From NCBI GenBank assembly GCA_021775355.1, contig JAJFHZ010000013.1, positions 62,001 through 126,000 on the forward strand: a DNA stretch of 64,000 nt. The letters are read 5' to 3'. This DNA comes from Amylibacter sp. GTDB taxonomy: Bacteria > Pseudomonadota > Alphaproteobacteria > Rhodobacterales > Rhodobacteraceae. The notes beneath the pieces were generated by a model. The model searched no databases and had not been told where the DNA came from. It saw nothing but the letters and a program-made list of their open reading frames with translations. Shown here one piece after another: positions 1 to 10,814 of the stretch. The translations under genes were made by a program, and so were the position numbers. How positions within the stretch are numbered: the first letter of the stretch is position 1; each line of letters begins with the position of its first letter.

Positions 1-262
1 TGCCGCCGGCCCCGCAGCATATGATGCAGATATTGCAAAGGCTGTTGGTCTGGCTCTGGATAAAATGCGCAAAGGGTTTGAAATCGCACTTGGCGCATCA
101 CATCGACATAGCGACCTGAATGAAATAAAACGCCGCGCTTTTGCAGATATGTTAACCGCACAATATGTAGGCCTGCGGATACTGGCGCGATCACAAGCAT
201 CATTGGCCACATTTGAGCGCAGTGCCAGTGTGATCCAGGGCTTATCCGACCTGATTGACTAA
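1..262 (+). CDS. TetR/AcrR-family transcriptional regulator, C-terminal part (5' truncated by window)
   Basis: The reading frame is open from the window edge, so only about the last 86 residues are present and the DNA-binding N-terminus is missing. The visible part is helical and ends in a segment with LTAQYVGLRILARSQAS, which resembles the C-terminal ligand and dimer domain of TetR-type repressors. Its stop codon overlaps by 4 bases the stop of the convergent glycerate kinase gene. The regulated target cannot be deduced from this fragment. The family call rests on the C-terminal pattern alone and is moderately sure. Confidence 0.6.
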   Translation, partial: AAGPAAYDADIAKAVGLALDKMRKGFEIALGASHRHSDLNEIKRRAFADMLTAQYVGLRILARSQASLATFERSASVIQGLSDLID

Positions 263-1512
263 GCCATCAGAAACAACTGCAAGTCTGCAACATTGGTGCC
301 TGTGGCCCCTGTCATCAGTAGATCATCCGATAGTTTCAGGGCAGCATAGCTGTCGTTATTGGCCAGTAAGGCGGTGATGTCGCCACCTTCAGTAGCGATA
401 CGGTCAAGCGTTGACCCATCCACCAGACCGCCTGCGGCGTCGGTCGGGCCGTCGCGCCCGTCTGTGCCGCCGCTTAGGAATACCCAAGTGCCTGTCAACC
501 CAACACAGTTGGCTTTTTCGGCGACCAGAAGTGCCAGTTCCTGATTGCGCCCGCCCCTGCCGTTTCCGGTCAGCTCTACGGTTGTTTCTCCGCCATATGC
601 CAATGCAAACGGGCCTTTGTCTTTGTGTTTTTCAACATCCGAAAGGATGCGCTCGGCAGCTTCGTGTACATCGCCGATCAAAGGCTCAGGCATCATTGTG
701 GCCTCGGCGTTTTCAGACAATGCGGCCAGACTTTGGCTGTTGGAGCAAATGAGTGTGGCCTGTTGTTGCAGTTCCACGGATCGTTCATGTGCGGTTTTCA
801 GATATGTGCACACGCTTTCGGGCATTTTGTCGAAATTTCCGGTTTCAACCAGTAATTTTCGCGCATCTGCAATCGTCCCGATCGGGCCAATGCTTGGGCC
901 GCTGCCGACAACGCGTAAATCGTCGCCAAGCACATCCGACAGAATATAGGAACGGACTGTGGCCGGTTTCGCATAACGTAAAAACCCGCCGCCTTTCAGA
1001 TTGGACAACGATTGGCGCACAAGGTTCATTTGGGTGATGTCAAAGCCGCCAGTCAGCAGCACTTCGTTCACTTTCGCTTTGTCTTCAAGGCTGACGCCCT
1101 GCACGGGTGACGGTAACAGTGCTGAGCTACCACCGCTGATCAAAGCCAGAACAACATCATCTTCGGTGGCACTTTCCAGTAGCGCAATCACTTCATTCGC
1201 AGCCGCCTGCCCGTTGGTATCCGGCACAGGGTGTGCGGCACCGAATACGTGGCAGCCATCAATTTTCACCACATTTTCGTAGTTCGTTACCGCAATCGCA
1301 CTGAAATCAGCGACTTCAGGCAACGTATCAATCGCGGATTGCGCCATTTTGCAGGCAGCTTTGCCCACGGCGATGATAATGTAATTTCCACCATCCAGCG
1401 GGGTAAGCGGTTGCGTTTCAAGGGCATGTTGCAATGCAATCGCAGGATCAGCGGCTTTGACACCTGCCAGAAAAGCAGATTTCGCCTTTGTCCTAAGCAC
1501 GCTTAATGTCAT
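259..1512 (-). CDS. gckA: Glycerate 2-kinase (MOFRL family, GckA/TtuD type)
   Basis: This 417-residue protein matches the type-2 glycerate kinase family, which phosphorylates D-glycerate with ATP to 2-phosphoglycerate in the cytoplasm; older annotations call it hydroxypyruvate reductase TtuD. The N-terminal half carries the glycine/serine loop LISGGSSALLPSP (about residue 125). The C-terminal MOFRL part has GGETTVEL, GRGGRNQE and LSGGTDGRDGPTDAAGG. The length is normal. The ATG start has an AGGGG ribosome site just upstream. It begins 20 bases after the stop of the 2-oxoacid dehydrogenase E2 gene, so it may be the last gene of that operon, although the metabolic link is not obvious. It ends in a 4-base convergent overlap with the TetR gene. 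Confidence 0.88.
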   Translation of the reverse strand: MTLSVLRTKAKSAFLAGVKAADPAIALQHALETQPLTPLDGGNYIIIAVGKAACKMAQSAIDTLPEVADFSAIAVTNYENVVKIDGCHVFGAAHPVPDTNGQAAANEVIALLESATEDDVVLALISGGSSALLPSPVQGVSLEDKAKVNEVLLTGGFDITQMNLVRQSLSNLKGGGFLRYAKPATVRSYILSDVLGDDLRVVGSGPSIGPIGTIADARKLLVETGNFDKMPESVCTYLKTAHERSVELQQQATLICSNSQSLAALSENAEATMMPEPLIGDVHEAAERILSDVEKHKDKGPFALAYGGETTVELTGNGRGGRNQELALLVAEKANCVGLTGTWVFLSGGTDGRDGPTDAAGGLVDGSTLDRIATEGGDITALLANNDSYAALKLSDDLLMTGATGTNVADLQLFLMA

Positions 1513-1532
1513 CGGCCCCTCCTGTCTGTTGC

Positions 1533-2711
1533 TTACCCTTCAATAAACATCATCGCAGGAGTTTCCAGCAAAGTTTTGAGTTTTTGCACAAACAATGCAG
1601 CATCATACCCGTCAATGACGCGATGATCGAATGAACACGATATATTCATCATGTTACGCGGTTGAAATTGCTGGCCGTCCCACATCGGGCGTATGGCCAT
1701 TTTGTTGATACCGACGATGGCCACTTCAGGGTGATTGATGATCGGAGTAGAAGCAATAGCGCCAAGAGGCCCGAGCGAAGTTATAGTAATGGTTGATCCC
1801 GTCAGGTCATCGCGTGTTGCTTTGCCATTGCGTGCCAATTCAGACAGTTGCGACATGTTTTGCGCACTACCCCACAAGGTCAGGGATTGCACATTTTTGA
1901 CCACAGGCACGCTTAGGCCCGCAGCGGTTTGTGTTGCGATACCAATGTGAACACCACTATGTTGTGAAACGACGTTTGCCGCATCATCAAAATGCGCATT
2001 CATTTCGGGTTGCGCGCGCACCGCTTCCACAATGGCCCGCATCATAAAGGGCAAGATTGTCAGCTTTGCACGGCTATCTTTGTATTTTGCATTCAATTTG
2101 CCGCGCAGATCTTCAAGGTTGGTCATATCAACCTCTTCAACAATCGTGATATGGGGGATGCGTGATTTTGACAGCGCCATTTTTTCCGCGATTTTGCGCC
2201 GCATACCGGTGATTTTAATCTGTTTCACTTCGGTTGTTTGGCTTTGTGCGCTTGGAACCGGGGTCAGGAACTTGTCCATATCCTCATGCGTGATACGCCC
2301 CGCAGGGCCGGTACCTGTAATATCCAGTAAACTTACACCCGCTTCTTTCGCGCGTTTACGTACTGATGGACCGGCTTGCGGTTTTTCAATCACGGGGAGT
2401 GTAGGCGGCGAAGCTTCTGCAACGGTTTCATGGGCAACATCCTGAACGATCGCACCCCCGTTCCCCTTACCTTGTACATCCAACTTAACCAAAGCTGCAC
2501 CAATTGCAATTGTGTCACCCACTTCGCCTGCCAGCCAGGTCACAGTGCCCTCTTTCTCCGATGGAACTTCAATAGCGGCTTTGTCGGTCATTACCACTGC
2601 CAGAATATCATCCTCTTTAACAATGTCCCCTATTTTGACATGCCATTCGGTCAGTTCCGCTTCAGCGATGCCTTCCCCCACATCGGGCAGAATAATTGTG
2701 AAAACACCCAA
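1533..2711 (-). CDS. bkdB: Branched-chain 2-oxoacid dehydrogenase E2 (dihydrolipoyl acyltransferase)
   Basis: The 392-residue core subunit transfers branched acyl groups from E1 to CoA. In order it has one lipoyl domain (about 1-76, lipoyl-lysine motif MTDKAAIEV), a linker, a peripheral subunit-binding domain (about 117-150, VRKRAKEAGVSLLDITG), and a catalytic domain ending in the family signature SFDHRVIDGYDA. The start appears to be TTG, preceded by GGAGG six bases upstream and lying 1 base after the E1 beta stop, so translation is probably coupled. It is the third gene of the minus-strand operon E1 alpha-E1 beta-E2. No E3 (lipoamide dehydrogenase) gene is present nearby, so E3 must come from elsewhere in the genome. 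A pyruvate-specific E2 is unlikely because a separate pdh operon exists at 48.6-52.3 kb. Confidence 0.9.
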   Translation of the reverse strand: MGVFTIILPDVGEGIAEAELTEWHVKIGDIVKEDDILAVVMTDKAAIEVPSEKEGTVTWLAGEVGDTIAIGAALVKLDVQGKGNGGAIVQDVAHETVAEASPPTLPVIEKPQAGPSVRKRAKEAGVSLLDITGTGPAGRITHEDMDKFLTPVPSAQSQTTEVKQIKITGMRRKIAEKMALSKSRIPHITIVEEVDMTNLEDLRGKLNAKYKDSRAKLTILPFMMRAIVEAVRAQPEMNAHFDDAANVVSQHSGVHIGIATQTAAGLSVPVVKNVQSLTLWGSAQNMSQLSELARNGKATRDDLTGSTITITSLGPLGAIASTPIINHPEVAIVGINKMAIRPMWDGQQFQPRNMMNISCSFDHRVIDGYDAALFVQKLKTLLETPAMMFIEG

Positions 2712-2712
2712 G

Positions 2713-3723
2713 TTAAACCTCCATCACTTTCTTTAAATTCTGTGCTACACGCGCAGGCCCCGGAAAATAATCCCATTCCTGCGCATGGGGATAGGGTGTG
2801 TCCCAACCTGTTACCCGTGTTACAGGGGCTTCAAGGTGGAAGAAACACGACGACTGAACCAACGCACTTAGCTCTGCGCCAAAGCCACAAGTTTTGGTGG
2901 CTTCATGCACGATAACACAGCGGCCGGTTTTTTTCACGGAAGCTTCAATCGTATCGGTATCAAGTGGTACAAGTGTGCGCAGATCAATGATTTCGGCGTC
3001 AATCCCTGCTTCGCTTGCCGCCGTCTGCGCCACATGAACCATTGTTCCATATGTCAATATTGTCACGTCCATCCCTACCCGCACAATTTCAGCCTTGCCA
3101 AGTGGCGTGGTGTAATATTCTTCATTCACCTCACCCAGTTCATGTTTTTTCCATGGTACAATCGGTTGATCATGGTGACCGTCAAACGGGCCGTTATAAA
3201 GCCGTTTGGGTTCCAGAAATATCACCGGATCAGGGTCTTCTATTGCTGCCAGCAACAGACCCTTTGCATCACGTGGGTTGGATGGTATCACGGTTTTCAA
3301 ACCCGCAACATGGGTAAACAGTGCTTCGGGGCTTTGGCTATGGGTTTGGCCACCGAAAATGCCGCCGCCTGCGGGCATACGGATCACCAAGGGGCAGGTA
3401 AAATCACCGCCGGATCTGTGCCGCAAACGTGCGGCTTCACTAACAATTTGATCATATGCAGGGTAAACATAATCGGCGAACTGGATTTCAACAACGGGCT
3501 TCAATCCGTAAGACGCCATACCGATGGCAGCACCAACAATGCCCAGTTCGCTGATGGGGGCGTCAAAACAGCGGTTCTTGCCATATTTTTCCTGCAAACC
3601 TGCGGTGCAGCGGAAAACGCCACCAAAAAAGCCAACATCTTCGCCGAAAACTACAATTTTATCATCCGCACCCATTGCCAAATCATGGGCGTTCCGAATG
3701 GCTTCTATCATTGTCATACGCAT
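2713..3723 (-). CDS. bkdA2: Branched-chain 2-oxoacid dehydrogenase E1 beta subunit
   Basis: At 336 residues it is a standard-length E1 beta (transketolase-like pyrimidine-binding domain followed by the C-terminal transketolase domain). With E1 alpha it forms the thiamine-diphosphate enzyme that decarboxylates the 2-oxoacids of leucine, isoleucine and valine. The motifs GEDVGFFGGVFR, ISELGIVGAAIGMA and the C-terminal IIDLRTLVPLD are typical. It begins 3 bases after the E1 alpha stop and is followed after 1 base by E2, so all three are one transcript. Of the clustered ATG codons at the start (residues 1, 3 and 5), the first is used here. Confidence 0.92.
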   Translation of the reverse strand: MRMTMIEAIRNAHDLAMGADDKIVVFGEDVGFFGGVFRCTAGLQEKYGKNRCFDAPISELGIVGAAIGMASYGLKPVVEIQFADYVYPAYDQIVSEAARLRHRSGGDFTCPLVIRMPAGGGIFGGQTHSQSPEALFTHVAGLKTVIPSNPRDAKGLLLAAIEDPDPVIFLEPKRLYNGPFDGHHDQPIVPWKKHELGEVNEEYYTTPLGKAEIVRVGMDVTILTYGTMVHVAQTAASEAGIDAEIIDLRTLVPLDTDTIEASVKKTGRCVIVHEATKTCGFGAELSALVQSSCFFHLEAPVTRVTGWDTPYPHAQEWDYFPGPARVAQNLKKVMEV

Positions 3724-3726
3724 GGG

Positions 3727-5001
<1,275 letters not shown>

Positions 5002-5105
5002 TTAACATGAAAACCTTCCCTCGTTATTTTGTATTTTCTTTTTTAATTCAATAATTAAGTATTTTTTGCTTTTAATATTAATTTTATCAAATTATTATAC
5101 TTTAT

Positions 5106-5582
5106 ATGGAAAATAATAAAGAAAAACAACTTGATGCAATTGACGCAAAGATTCTAAAAATTCTGGTCGCAAATGCAAAAATATCCACCGCTGATCTGGC
5201 GCAATCCGTTGGCCTGTCAACCAGCCCTTGTTGGCAACGTGTACGTAGGCTGGAGGCCGATGGCTATATCAAAGGTTACGCCGCCAAACTGGATCAATAT
5301 AAACTGGGTGCCACTGAAATTGTTTTTGTCGAAGTTTCCTTGGAACGGCACAATCAGGATGCATTAAAGGCATTCGGGCGGATTATCATAGAATTGGAAG
5401 AGGTGCTTGAAGTATTTCTAACCTCCGGCGAGCATGATTACCTATTAAAAGTCGCTGTCACCGGCACCCGTGGTTATGAGCAGTTTTTAACCAATAAACT
5501 CAGTAAAATCCCGGGCATTCGGCAAACACGATCAAGCTTCGCATTACGGTGTTTAAAAGACGCGGATGTATTCATTCCTTAA
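5106..5582 (+). CDS. bkdR: Lrp/AsnC-family regulator, probable BkdR of the adjacent operon
   Basis: The 158-residue protein has an N-terminal AsnC-type helix-turn-helix (about 10-60, with STADLAQSVGLSTSPCWQRVRRL) and a C-terminal RAM ligand-binding domain ending near residue 150, the full Lrp layout. It is transcribed divergently from the branched-chain dehydrogenase operon across a very AT-rich 143-base gap. Pseudomonas BkdR has the same arrangement and activates bkd genes in response to branched-chain amino acids. That analogy and the position support the name; binding is inferred. The start is ATG without a clear ribosome site, so the message may be leaderless or nearly so. Confidence 0.8.
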   Translation: MENNKEKQLDAIDAKILKILVANAKISTADLAQSVGLSTSPCWQRVRRLEADGYIKGYAAKLDQYKLGATEIVFVEVSLERHNQDALKAFGRIIIELEEVLEVFLTSGEHDYLLKVAVTGTRGYEQFLTNKLSKIPGIRQTRSSFALRCLKDADVFIP

Positions 5583-5697
5583 GCAAAAAAGATTTTCTAT
5601 TTATCCTAATGTAACATAACATTTAATCGCAAACTGTTGATATTTAACCTAGCCCATGTTTCATAGTTATATAATGAAACATATCGGGGGATTACAT

Positions 5698-6711
5698 GTG
5701 AAATTTTTTAGAAAAAACATAAAAACCGCCGTTGTTGGTGCCGTTTTAACCTTGGGCCTTGGCGCCATTGCAACCGCACAAGATCTAAAATTCTTTACCA
5801 TTGGCACAGGTGGTACGGCTTATACATATTACCCTGTTGGCGGTGTGATTGCGAATGCGATTTCTAAACCCCCGGGATCGCGTGAATGTGACGCTGGCGG
5901 TAGTTGTGGCGTTGATGGCCTGATCGCATCGGCAGTGTCTTCACGTGGTTCTGTCGATAATGTAAACGCAATCCTGTCCGGCCTGCGGAATTCCGGCTTT
6001 GCACAATCCGATGTGGCTTACTGGGCCTACACCGGCACAGGGACTATGAAAGGCAAAGAACCTGCCAAAGACCTGCGCACAATCGCGGCGCTGTTCGAAG
6101 AGCATATCCATTTGGTTGCTTTGGCTGACAGCGGGATCAATTCTGTCGCCGATCTGAAAGGCAAGCGTGTTTCCTTGGATGAGCCGGGTTCAGGTACTTA
6201 TGTGGACGCAAACATGATATTGGAAGCCAATGGCTTGGGTATTGCAGATGTAACAGCCGAAGCCCTGAAAGGCGGTGCAGTATCCGAAGCATTGCGCAAT
6301 GGCAAAATCGACGCGTTCTTTGTCGTAGCAGGCTATCCAACGGGTTCATTGGTTGAGCTGGCCTCCATTGTAAAAATCAAACTGGTTCCTATCGCCGGTG
6401 ACGGGGCAAAGGTCCTGACCGAAAAATACGGTTTCTTTGCACAAAGCGAAATTCCGGCTGGCACTTATGAAGGTGTGGATGCAGCTTCAACAGTCGCGGT
6501 TGGCGCACAATGGTACACCAATGCACGTGAAGACGACGATTTGATATACAACATCACCAAAGCATTATGGAATGATAAATCCCGCAAATTGCTGGATGTT
6601 GGTCACGCCAAAGGCAAAACTATCACACTCGATTCTGCACTGAATGGTATCGGTGTTCCTTTGCACGCAGGTGCCCAGCGTTTCTACAAAGAAGTCGGCC
6701 TGTTGAAGTAA
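5698..6711 (+). CDS. TAXI-family TRAP transporter solute-binding protein
   Basis: This periplasmic protein of the TAXI (TRAP-associated extracytoplasmic immunogenic) family is about 337 residues long. It has a signal peptide, with KNIKTA followed by a hydrophobic stretch and cleavage near ATAQD. The mature part opens with FFTIGTGGTAYTYYPVGG, the hallmark of the family, and has the central DLKGKRVSLDEPGSGT. The GTG at 5698 is preferred because CGGGGG lies seven bases upstream and the signal peptide then starts directly; an upstream ATG at 5656 would add 14 residues. No DctQM-type TRAP permease is encoded beside it, so it is an orphan that must pair with a permease elsewhere. It is flanked by two Lrp-type regulators, which suggests an amino- or organic-acid ligand, but none can be named. 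Confidence 0.87.
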   Translation: MKFFRKNIKTAVVGAVLTLGLGAIATAQDLKFFTIGTGGTAYTYYPVGGVIANAISKPPGSRECDAGGSCGVDGLIASAVSSRGSVDNVNAILSGLRNSGFAQSDVAYWAYTGTGTMKGKEPAKDLRTIAALFEEHIHLVALADSGINSVADLKGKRVSLDEPGSGTYVDANMILEANGLGIADVTAEALKGGAVSEALRNGKIDAFFVVAGYPTGSLVELASIVKIKLVPIAGDGAKVLTEKYGFFAQSEIPAGTYEGVDAASTVAVGAQWYTNAREDDDLIYNITKALWNDKSRKLLDVGHAKGKTITLDSALNGIGVPLHAGAQRFYKEVGLLK

Positions 6712-6743
6712 ATTAAATCAAACATTCAATAAGCGCGGAATGA

Positions 6744-7178
6744 CTATTCCTTCACCGCTTCCATCACCACATGGGTGGATGTGCTGGCGACACATGGCAG
6801 GGATGATATTTTTTCGCCCAATGCTTTGCGATAGCCCACGATACTTTTGGTGCGAACTTTCAACAGATAATCGAACTGGCCAGCAATCAAGTGGCACTGT
6901 TCAATTTCAGGGATTTCCATCACCCCCACATTGAACGCATTCAACGCCGCTTCACGCGTGTCGTTCAAGCGCACTTCTGTAAATGCAATGTGGCTACGAT
7001 CCAGAACTTCGTGGTTCAAAACCGCCCTGAAACCAAGAATAGTCTTGTTTTCCACCATCTTTTTCAACCGCGCCTGACAAGGTGTTTTGGACAAGCCCAC
7101 CTGCTTGGACAATTCGGATATTGTAATTCTGCCGTTTTTTTCAAGGATTTCAATTATCTGTAAATCAAACTTATCCAT
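6744..7178 (-). CDS. putR: Lrp/AsnC-family proline-utilisation regulator (PutR type)
   Basis: The protein of about 144 residues has an AsnC helix-turn-helix (ISELSKQVGLSKTPCQARLKKM) followed by a RAM domain. It is divergent from putA with 147 bases between, the usual arrangement of PutR in Rhodobacterales and Rhizobiales, where it activates putA with proline as co-inducer. The ATG at 7178 is chosen; a GTG two codons upstream (7184) is equally possible. It ends convergently with the TAXI binding-protein gene. Confidence 0.83.
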   Translation of the reverse strand: MDKFDLQIIEILEKNGRITISELSKQVGLSKTPCQARLKKMVENKTILGFRAVLNHEVLDRSHIAFTEVRLNDTREAALNAFNVGVMEIPEIEQCHLIAGQFDYLLKVRTKSIVGYRKALGEKISSLPCVASTSTHVVMEAVKE

Positions 7179-7325
7179 TTTCACTATCCGTAATACAATT
7201 GTGAACTCTTTATAGCATGAATACCCAAAATATAAGTGATATTCACTGTTTAAGTAAATATTTAAGGAAATAAAACCAATGAGAATCGATTATACTTCTG
7301 AGATACCCCGATTAGGAGAATTCCA

Positions 7326-10300
7326 ATGGCAACGCTTTCTACGCTTCGAAAATCAATGCGCACACATCATCTAAGCGATGAAAAGGACTGCATCCACGCA
7401 ATGATAAAAGCCGCCAACCTGTCTGACGATACACGCCAGCAGACCGTGTTGCGTGCAGCTAAAATCGTGGAAGATATTCGCGCTGAAAAAAGCCCCGGGT
7501 TGATGGAAGTTTTTCTGGCTGAATACGGATTATCTACCACGGAAGGCGTGGCATTGATGTGTTTGGCAGAGGCCCTGTTGCGGGTACCTGACGCCAAAAC
7601 CATGGATGATTTGATTGAGGATAAGCTATCGACAAAAAGCTGGAACAGCCATATCGGGCATTCGGACAGCTCACTGGTAAACGCATCGACCTGGGCTTTA
7701 ATGTTGACAGGTAAGGTATTGAGTACAAAAGAAGAAGCTGGGGTTACCAGCTCTATGGGACGGCTCGTAAAACGTGTGGGTGAACCTGTTATCCGCCGCG
7801 CGGTCAAGGCTGCAATGAAGGAAATGGGTAATCAGTTTGTGCTGGGACAAACCATCCAAGAAGCGGTGAAACGCGGCGAAAAGCGTCAAATGCAGGGTTA
7901 TACCCATTCATATGATATGTTGGGCGAAGCAGCTCTGACAGATCGCGACGCGCAAGGCTTTGTGAAGTCATATGCTGACGCAATCGGTTATCTTGCAACA
8001 CACAGCAACAGTGACGATGTCCGCAAAAATCCCGGAATTTCGATCAAATTGTCCGCCTTGCACCCGCGATATGAATTAGCACAAAAGGATCAGGTGATGG
8101 ATGTGCTGGTTGCCCGCACCCTTGATCTGACTCTTCAGGCCCGAAATGCCAATATGGGCCTGAATATCGATGCTGAAGAGGCCGACCGGCTTGATCTATC
8201 TTTGGATATAATCGAAGCGGTTCTGTCCGACCCGCGTTTGGCAGGTTGGGACGGGTTTGGGGTTGTTGTGCAAGCCTATTCCAAACGCGCACCTTATGTT
8301 CTGGACTGGTTACATACACTGGCGGAAAAACTGGATCGTAAAATTATGGTGCGTCTGGTAAAAGGGGCCTATTGGGACACTGAAATCAAACGCGCGCAAA
8401 TTGACGGGCTGCCCGGGTTCCCTGTATTCACCAAGAAAACCGCCACGGATATTTCTTATATTGGTTGTGCACGTAAGCTGCTTGAGTACAACGCGCGAAT
8501 TTATCCGCAGTTTGCCACCCATAATGCCCATTCCGTGAAAACCATTATGGATATGGCTACATCAGAAAACACGTATGAATTCCAACGCTTACATGGTATG
8601 GGCGGTGGGCTATACGATCAGATCATGGGTGAAAACGATATACGTTGCCGCATCTATGCCCCCGTGGGTGTGCATGATGATTTGTTGGCTTACCTAGTGC
8701 GCCGCTTGTTGGAAAACGGTGCCAACTCTTCTTTCGTAAACCAGATTGTTGACAAGGATATTCCTGCGGCAGAAGTAGTTAATGACCCTTATGACGCATG
8801 GAATGCGGTTAAAGATCAAAGCAGTGCGTCAGTACTTAAACCAGCCAATCTATACCAACCCGAGCGGGTGAATTCCTTGGGATTTGATGTGACAAGCGTT
8901 ACTGATTTGGCGCGCATGACAGGTGTGCGCGAAATTTTTGCTAAATCCGAATGGACAGTTGCCGCCCAACTCGCCAAAGGGCACCCATCGGGGGAAACCC
9001 ATGCGCTTGTAAATCCCGCTAACCCCAACGACGTTCTGGGTCATGTGACCTTGGCAAGTGCAGCAGATACCAAAGCTGCTATTAAGGCGGCAAAATCTTG
9101 GAGCGCGTCCCAATCAGAGCGAGCAGCCATTCTGAACCGCGCAGCTGACTTGTATGAAGAAAATTATGCCGAATTGTTCGCAATTTTAGCGCGCGAAGCG
9201 GGTAAAACCTTGATGGACGCCATTGCTGAATTACGCGAGGCTGTTGATTTTATGCGTTATTATGCAGCGCAAGCAGCTAACCACGTATCCCGCGATCCAC
9301 GCGGTGTATTCGCCTGTATCTCACCCTGGAATTTCCCGTTGGCCATTTTTTCAGGTCAAATCGCAGCCGCCTTATCTGTCGGCAATGCTGTATTGGCAAA
9401 GCCCGCTGAACCCACACCGATCATAGCTACCCGTGCGGTGGAATTGCTTTATCAAGCAGGTGTTCCACGCACAGCTTTGCAATTGTTGATCGGTTCAGGC
9501 CGCGAAGTTGGCGCGCTGATCGTTGCCGACCCCAGCATAGGTGGGGTTTGCTTTACCGGCTCTACCGCAACGGCCCAACATATCAATAAATCTGTGGCAC
9601 AAACCGGCAAAGCCGCCGCCCCGTTGATCGCGGAAACCGGCGGGTTGAACGCAATGATTGTCGACAGCACCGCCCTGCCCGAACAAGCAGTACGTGATAT
9701 TGTGGCGTCCAGTTTTCAATCGGCAGGGCAACGTTGTTCGGCGTTGCGGATGCTTTATCTACAAGAGGATATTGCGCCCAAATTTCTGGAAATGCTGTAT
9801 GGGGCGATGGATGCCCAAGTTGCAGGGCAACCGTGGAACGTCACCACCGATATTGGCCCAGTAATCACCCAAACTGCATTAGACGGTATTAACGCGCATA
9901 TAGCCAAAGCCACAAATGAAGGGCGCGTCTTGCATCAGATCGTTGTGCCAAATTCAGGTACATTTGCCAAACCGACCGCGATTAAAGTGTCAGGTATTCA
10001 GGATTTGGAGGAGGAAATTTTTGGCCCTGTTCTGCATATCGCAACCTATAAGGCCAAAGATTTGGACAAGGTAGTCGATGCAATCAATGCCAGCCAATAC
10101 GGCCTGACATTCGGGGTGCATTCACGGATTGACGCCTTTGTGAACAAGCTTTGCAACCGTCTGAATGTGGGCAATATCTATGTGAACCGCAATCAGATCG
10201 GTGCGGTTGTTGGCTCACAACCCTTTGGCGGCGAAGGATTATCCGGCACCGGGCCAAAAGCGGGCGGGCCGGATTATTTGACGCGCTTTGTGATGCCTGA

Positions 10301-10814
10301 CATGGCGGAAGAACAGCCTTATCTGGAAACCGCACTTGATTTCAATCAAGTACAAGATCGTTTGAATAACGTCAAACGTCCTGATCGCACCGCCTTGCAC
10401 AGTGCCATACTACCGGGGCCGACGGGCGAATTGAATCAATTGTCCACCTATGGGCGTGGTGTTGTTCTGTGCCTTGGGCCAACGCTGAAACAGGCGCAAG
10501 TTCAAGCTGAAACAGCCCAAAAAACAGGTTGTTCTACGCTTATTATTGCACCGGATGCTTCGCTTGCAGAAGGTTTGTCCGGCACCGTGCCATTAGCGTA
10601 TTTAGAAACACTTGCAGGATTTGATGCGGTGGTTTTATGGGCTGATGAGGTCGCTTTGCGTAGTGCCCGTTCTGCCCTTGCAAATCGCGGGGGGGCTTTG
10701 CTGCCACTTATTGATGCCGACGATGTTGCTAACCGCTGCGTATTGGAACGTCATATCTGTATTGATACAACTGCGGCAGGTGGTAATGCAGCACTTTTGG
10801 CGGCCGACAGTTAG
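7326..10814 (+). CDS. putA: Bifunctional proline dehydrogenase / delta-1-pyrroline-5-carboxylate dehydrogenase
   Basis: The 1162-residue enzyme oxidises proline to glutamate in two steps. The proline dehydrogenase barrel covers about 170-480 and includes MVRLVKGAYWDTEIK (near 342). The aldehyde dehydrogenase part covers about 540-1010, with the general base in IAETGGLNAM (near 768) and the catalytic cysteine in SAGQRCSALR (near 805). There is no N-terminal ribbon-helix-helix, so it is a non-DNA-binding PutA and regulation falls to the divergent PutR. The residues past about 1020 form the usual C-terminal extension. The ribosome site AGGAG is six bases before the ATG. It overlaps by 4 bases the convergent amidotransferase gene. 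Confidence 0.96.
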   Translation: MATLSTLRKSMRTHHLSDEKDCIHAMIKAANLSDDTRQQTVLRAAKIVEDIRAEKSPGLMEVFLAEYGLSTTEGVALMCLAEALLRVPDAKTMDDLIEDKLSTKSWNSHIGHSDSSLVNASTWALMLTGKVLSTKEEAGVTSSMGRLVKRVGEPVIRRAVKAAMKEMGNQFVLGQTIQEAVKRGEKRQMQGYTHSYDMLGEAALTDRDAQGFVKSYADAIGYLATHSNSDDVRKNPGISIKLSALHPRYELAQKDQVMDVLVARTLDLTLQARNANMGLNIDAEEADRLDLSLDIIEAVLSDPRLAGWDGFGVVVQAYSKRAPYVLDWLHTLAEKLDRKIMVRLVKGAYWDTEIKRAQIDGLPGFPVFTKKTATDISYIGCARKLLEYNARIYPQFATHNAHSVKTIMDMATSENTYEFQRLHGMGGGLYDQIMGENDIRCRIYAPVGVHDDLLAYLVRRLLENGANSSFVNQIVDKDIPAAEVVNDPYDAWNAVKDQSSASVLKPANLYQPERVNSLGFDVTSVTDLARMTGVREIFAKSEWTVAAQLAKGHPSGETHALVNPANPNDVLGHVTLASAADTKAAIKAAKSWSASQSERAAILNRAADLYEENYAELFAILAREAGKTLMDAIAELREAVDFMRYYAAQAANHVSRDPRGVFACISPWNFPLAIFSGQIAAALSVGNAVLAKPAEPTPIIATRAVELLYQAGVPRTALQLLIGSGREVGALIVADPSIGGVCFTGSTATAQHINKSVAQTGKAAAPLIAETGGLNAMIVDSTALPEQAVRDIVASSFQSAGQRCSALRMLYLQEDIAPKFLEMLYGAMDAQVAGQPWNVTTDIGPVITQTALDGINAHIAKATNEGRVLHQIVVPNSGTFAKPTAIKVSGIQDLEEEIFGPVLHIATYKAKDLDKVVDAINASQYGLTFGVHSRIDAFVNKLCNRLNVGNIYVNRNQIGAVVGSQPFGGEGLSGTGPKAGGPDYLTRFVMPDMAEEQPYLETALDFNQVQDRLNNVKRPDRTALHSAILPGPTGELNQLSTYGRGVVLCLGPTLKQAQVQAETAQKTGCSTLIIAPDASLAEGLSGTVPLAYLETLAGFDAVVLWADEVALRSARSALANRGGALLPLIDADDVANRCVLERHICIDTTAAGGNAALLAADS

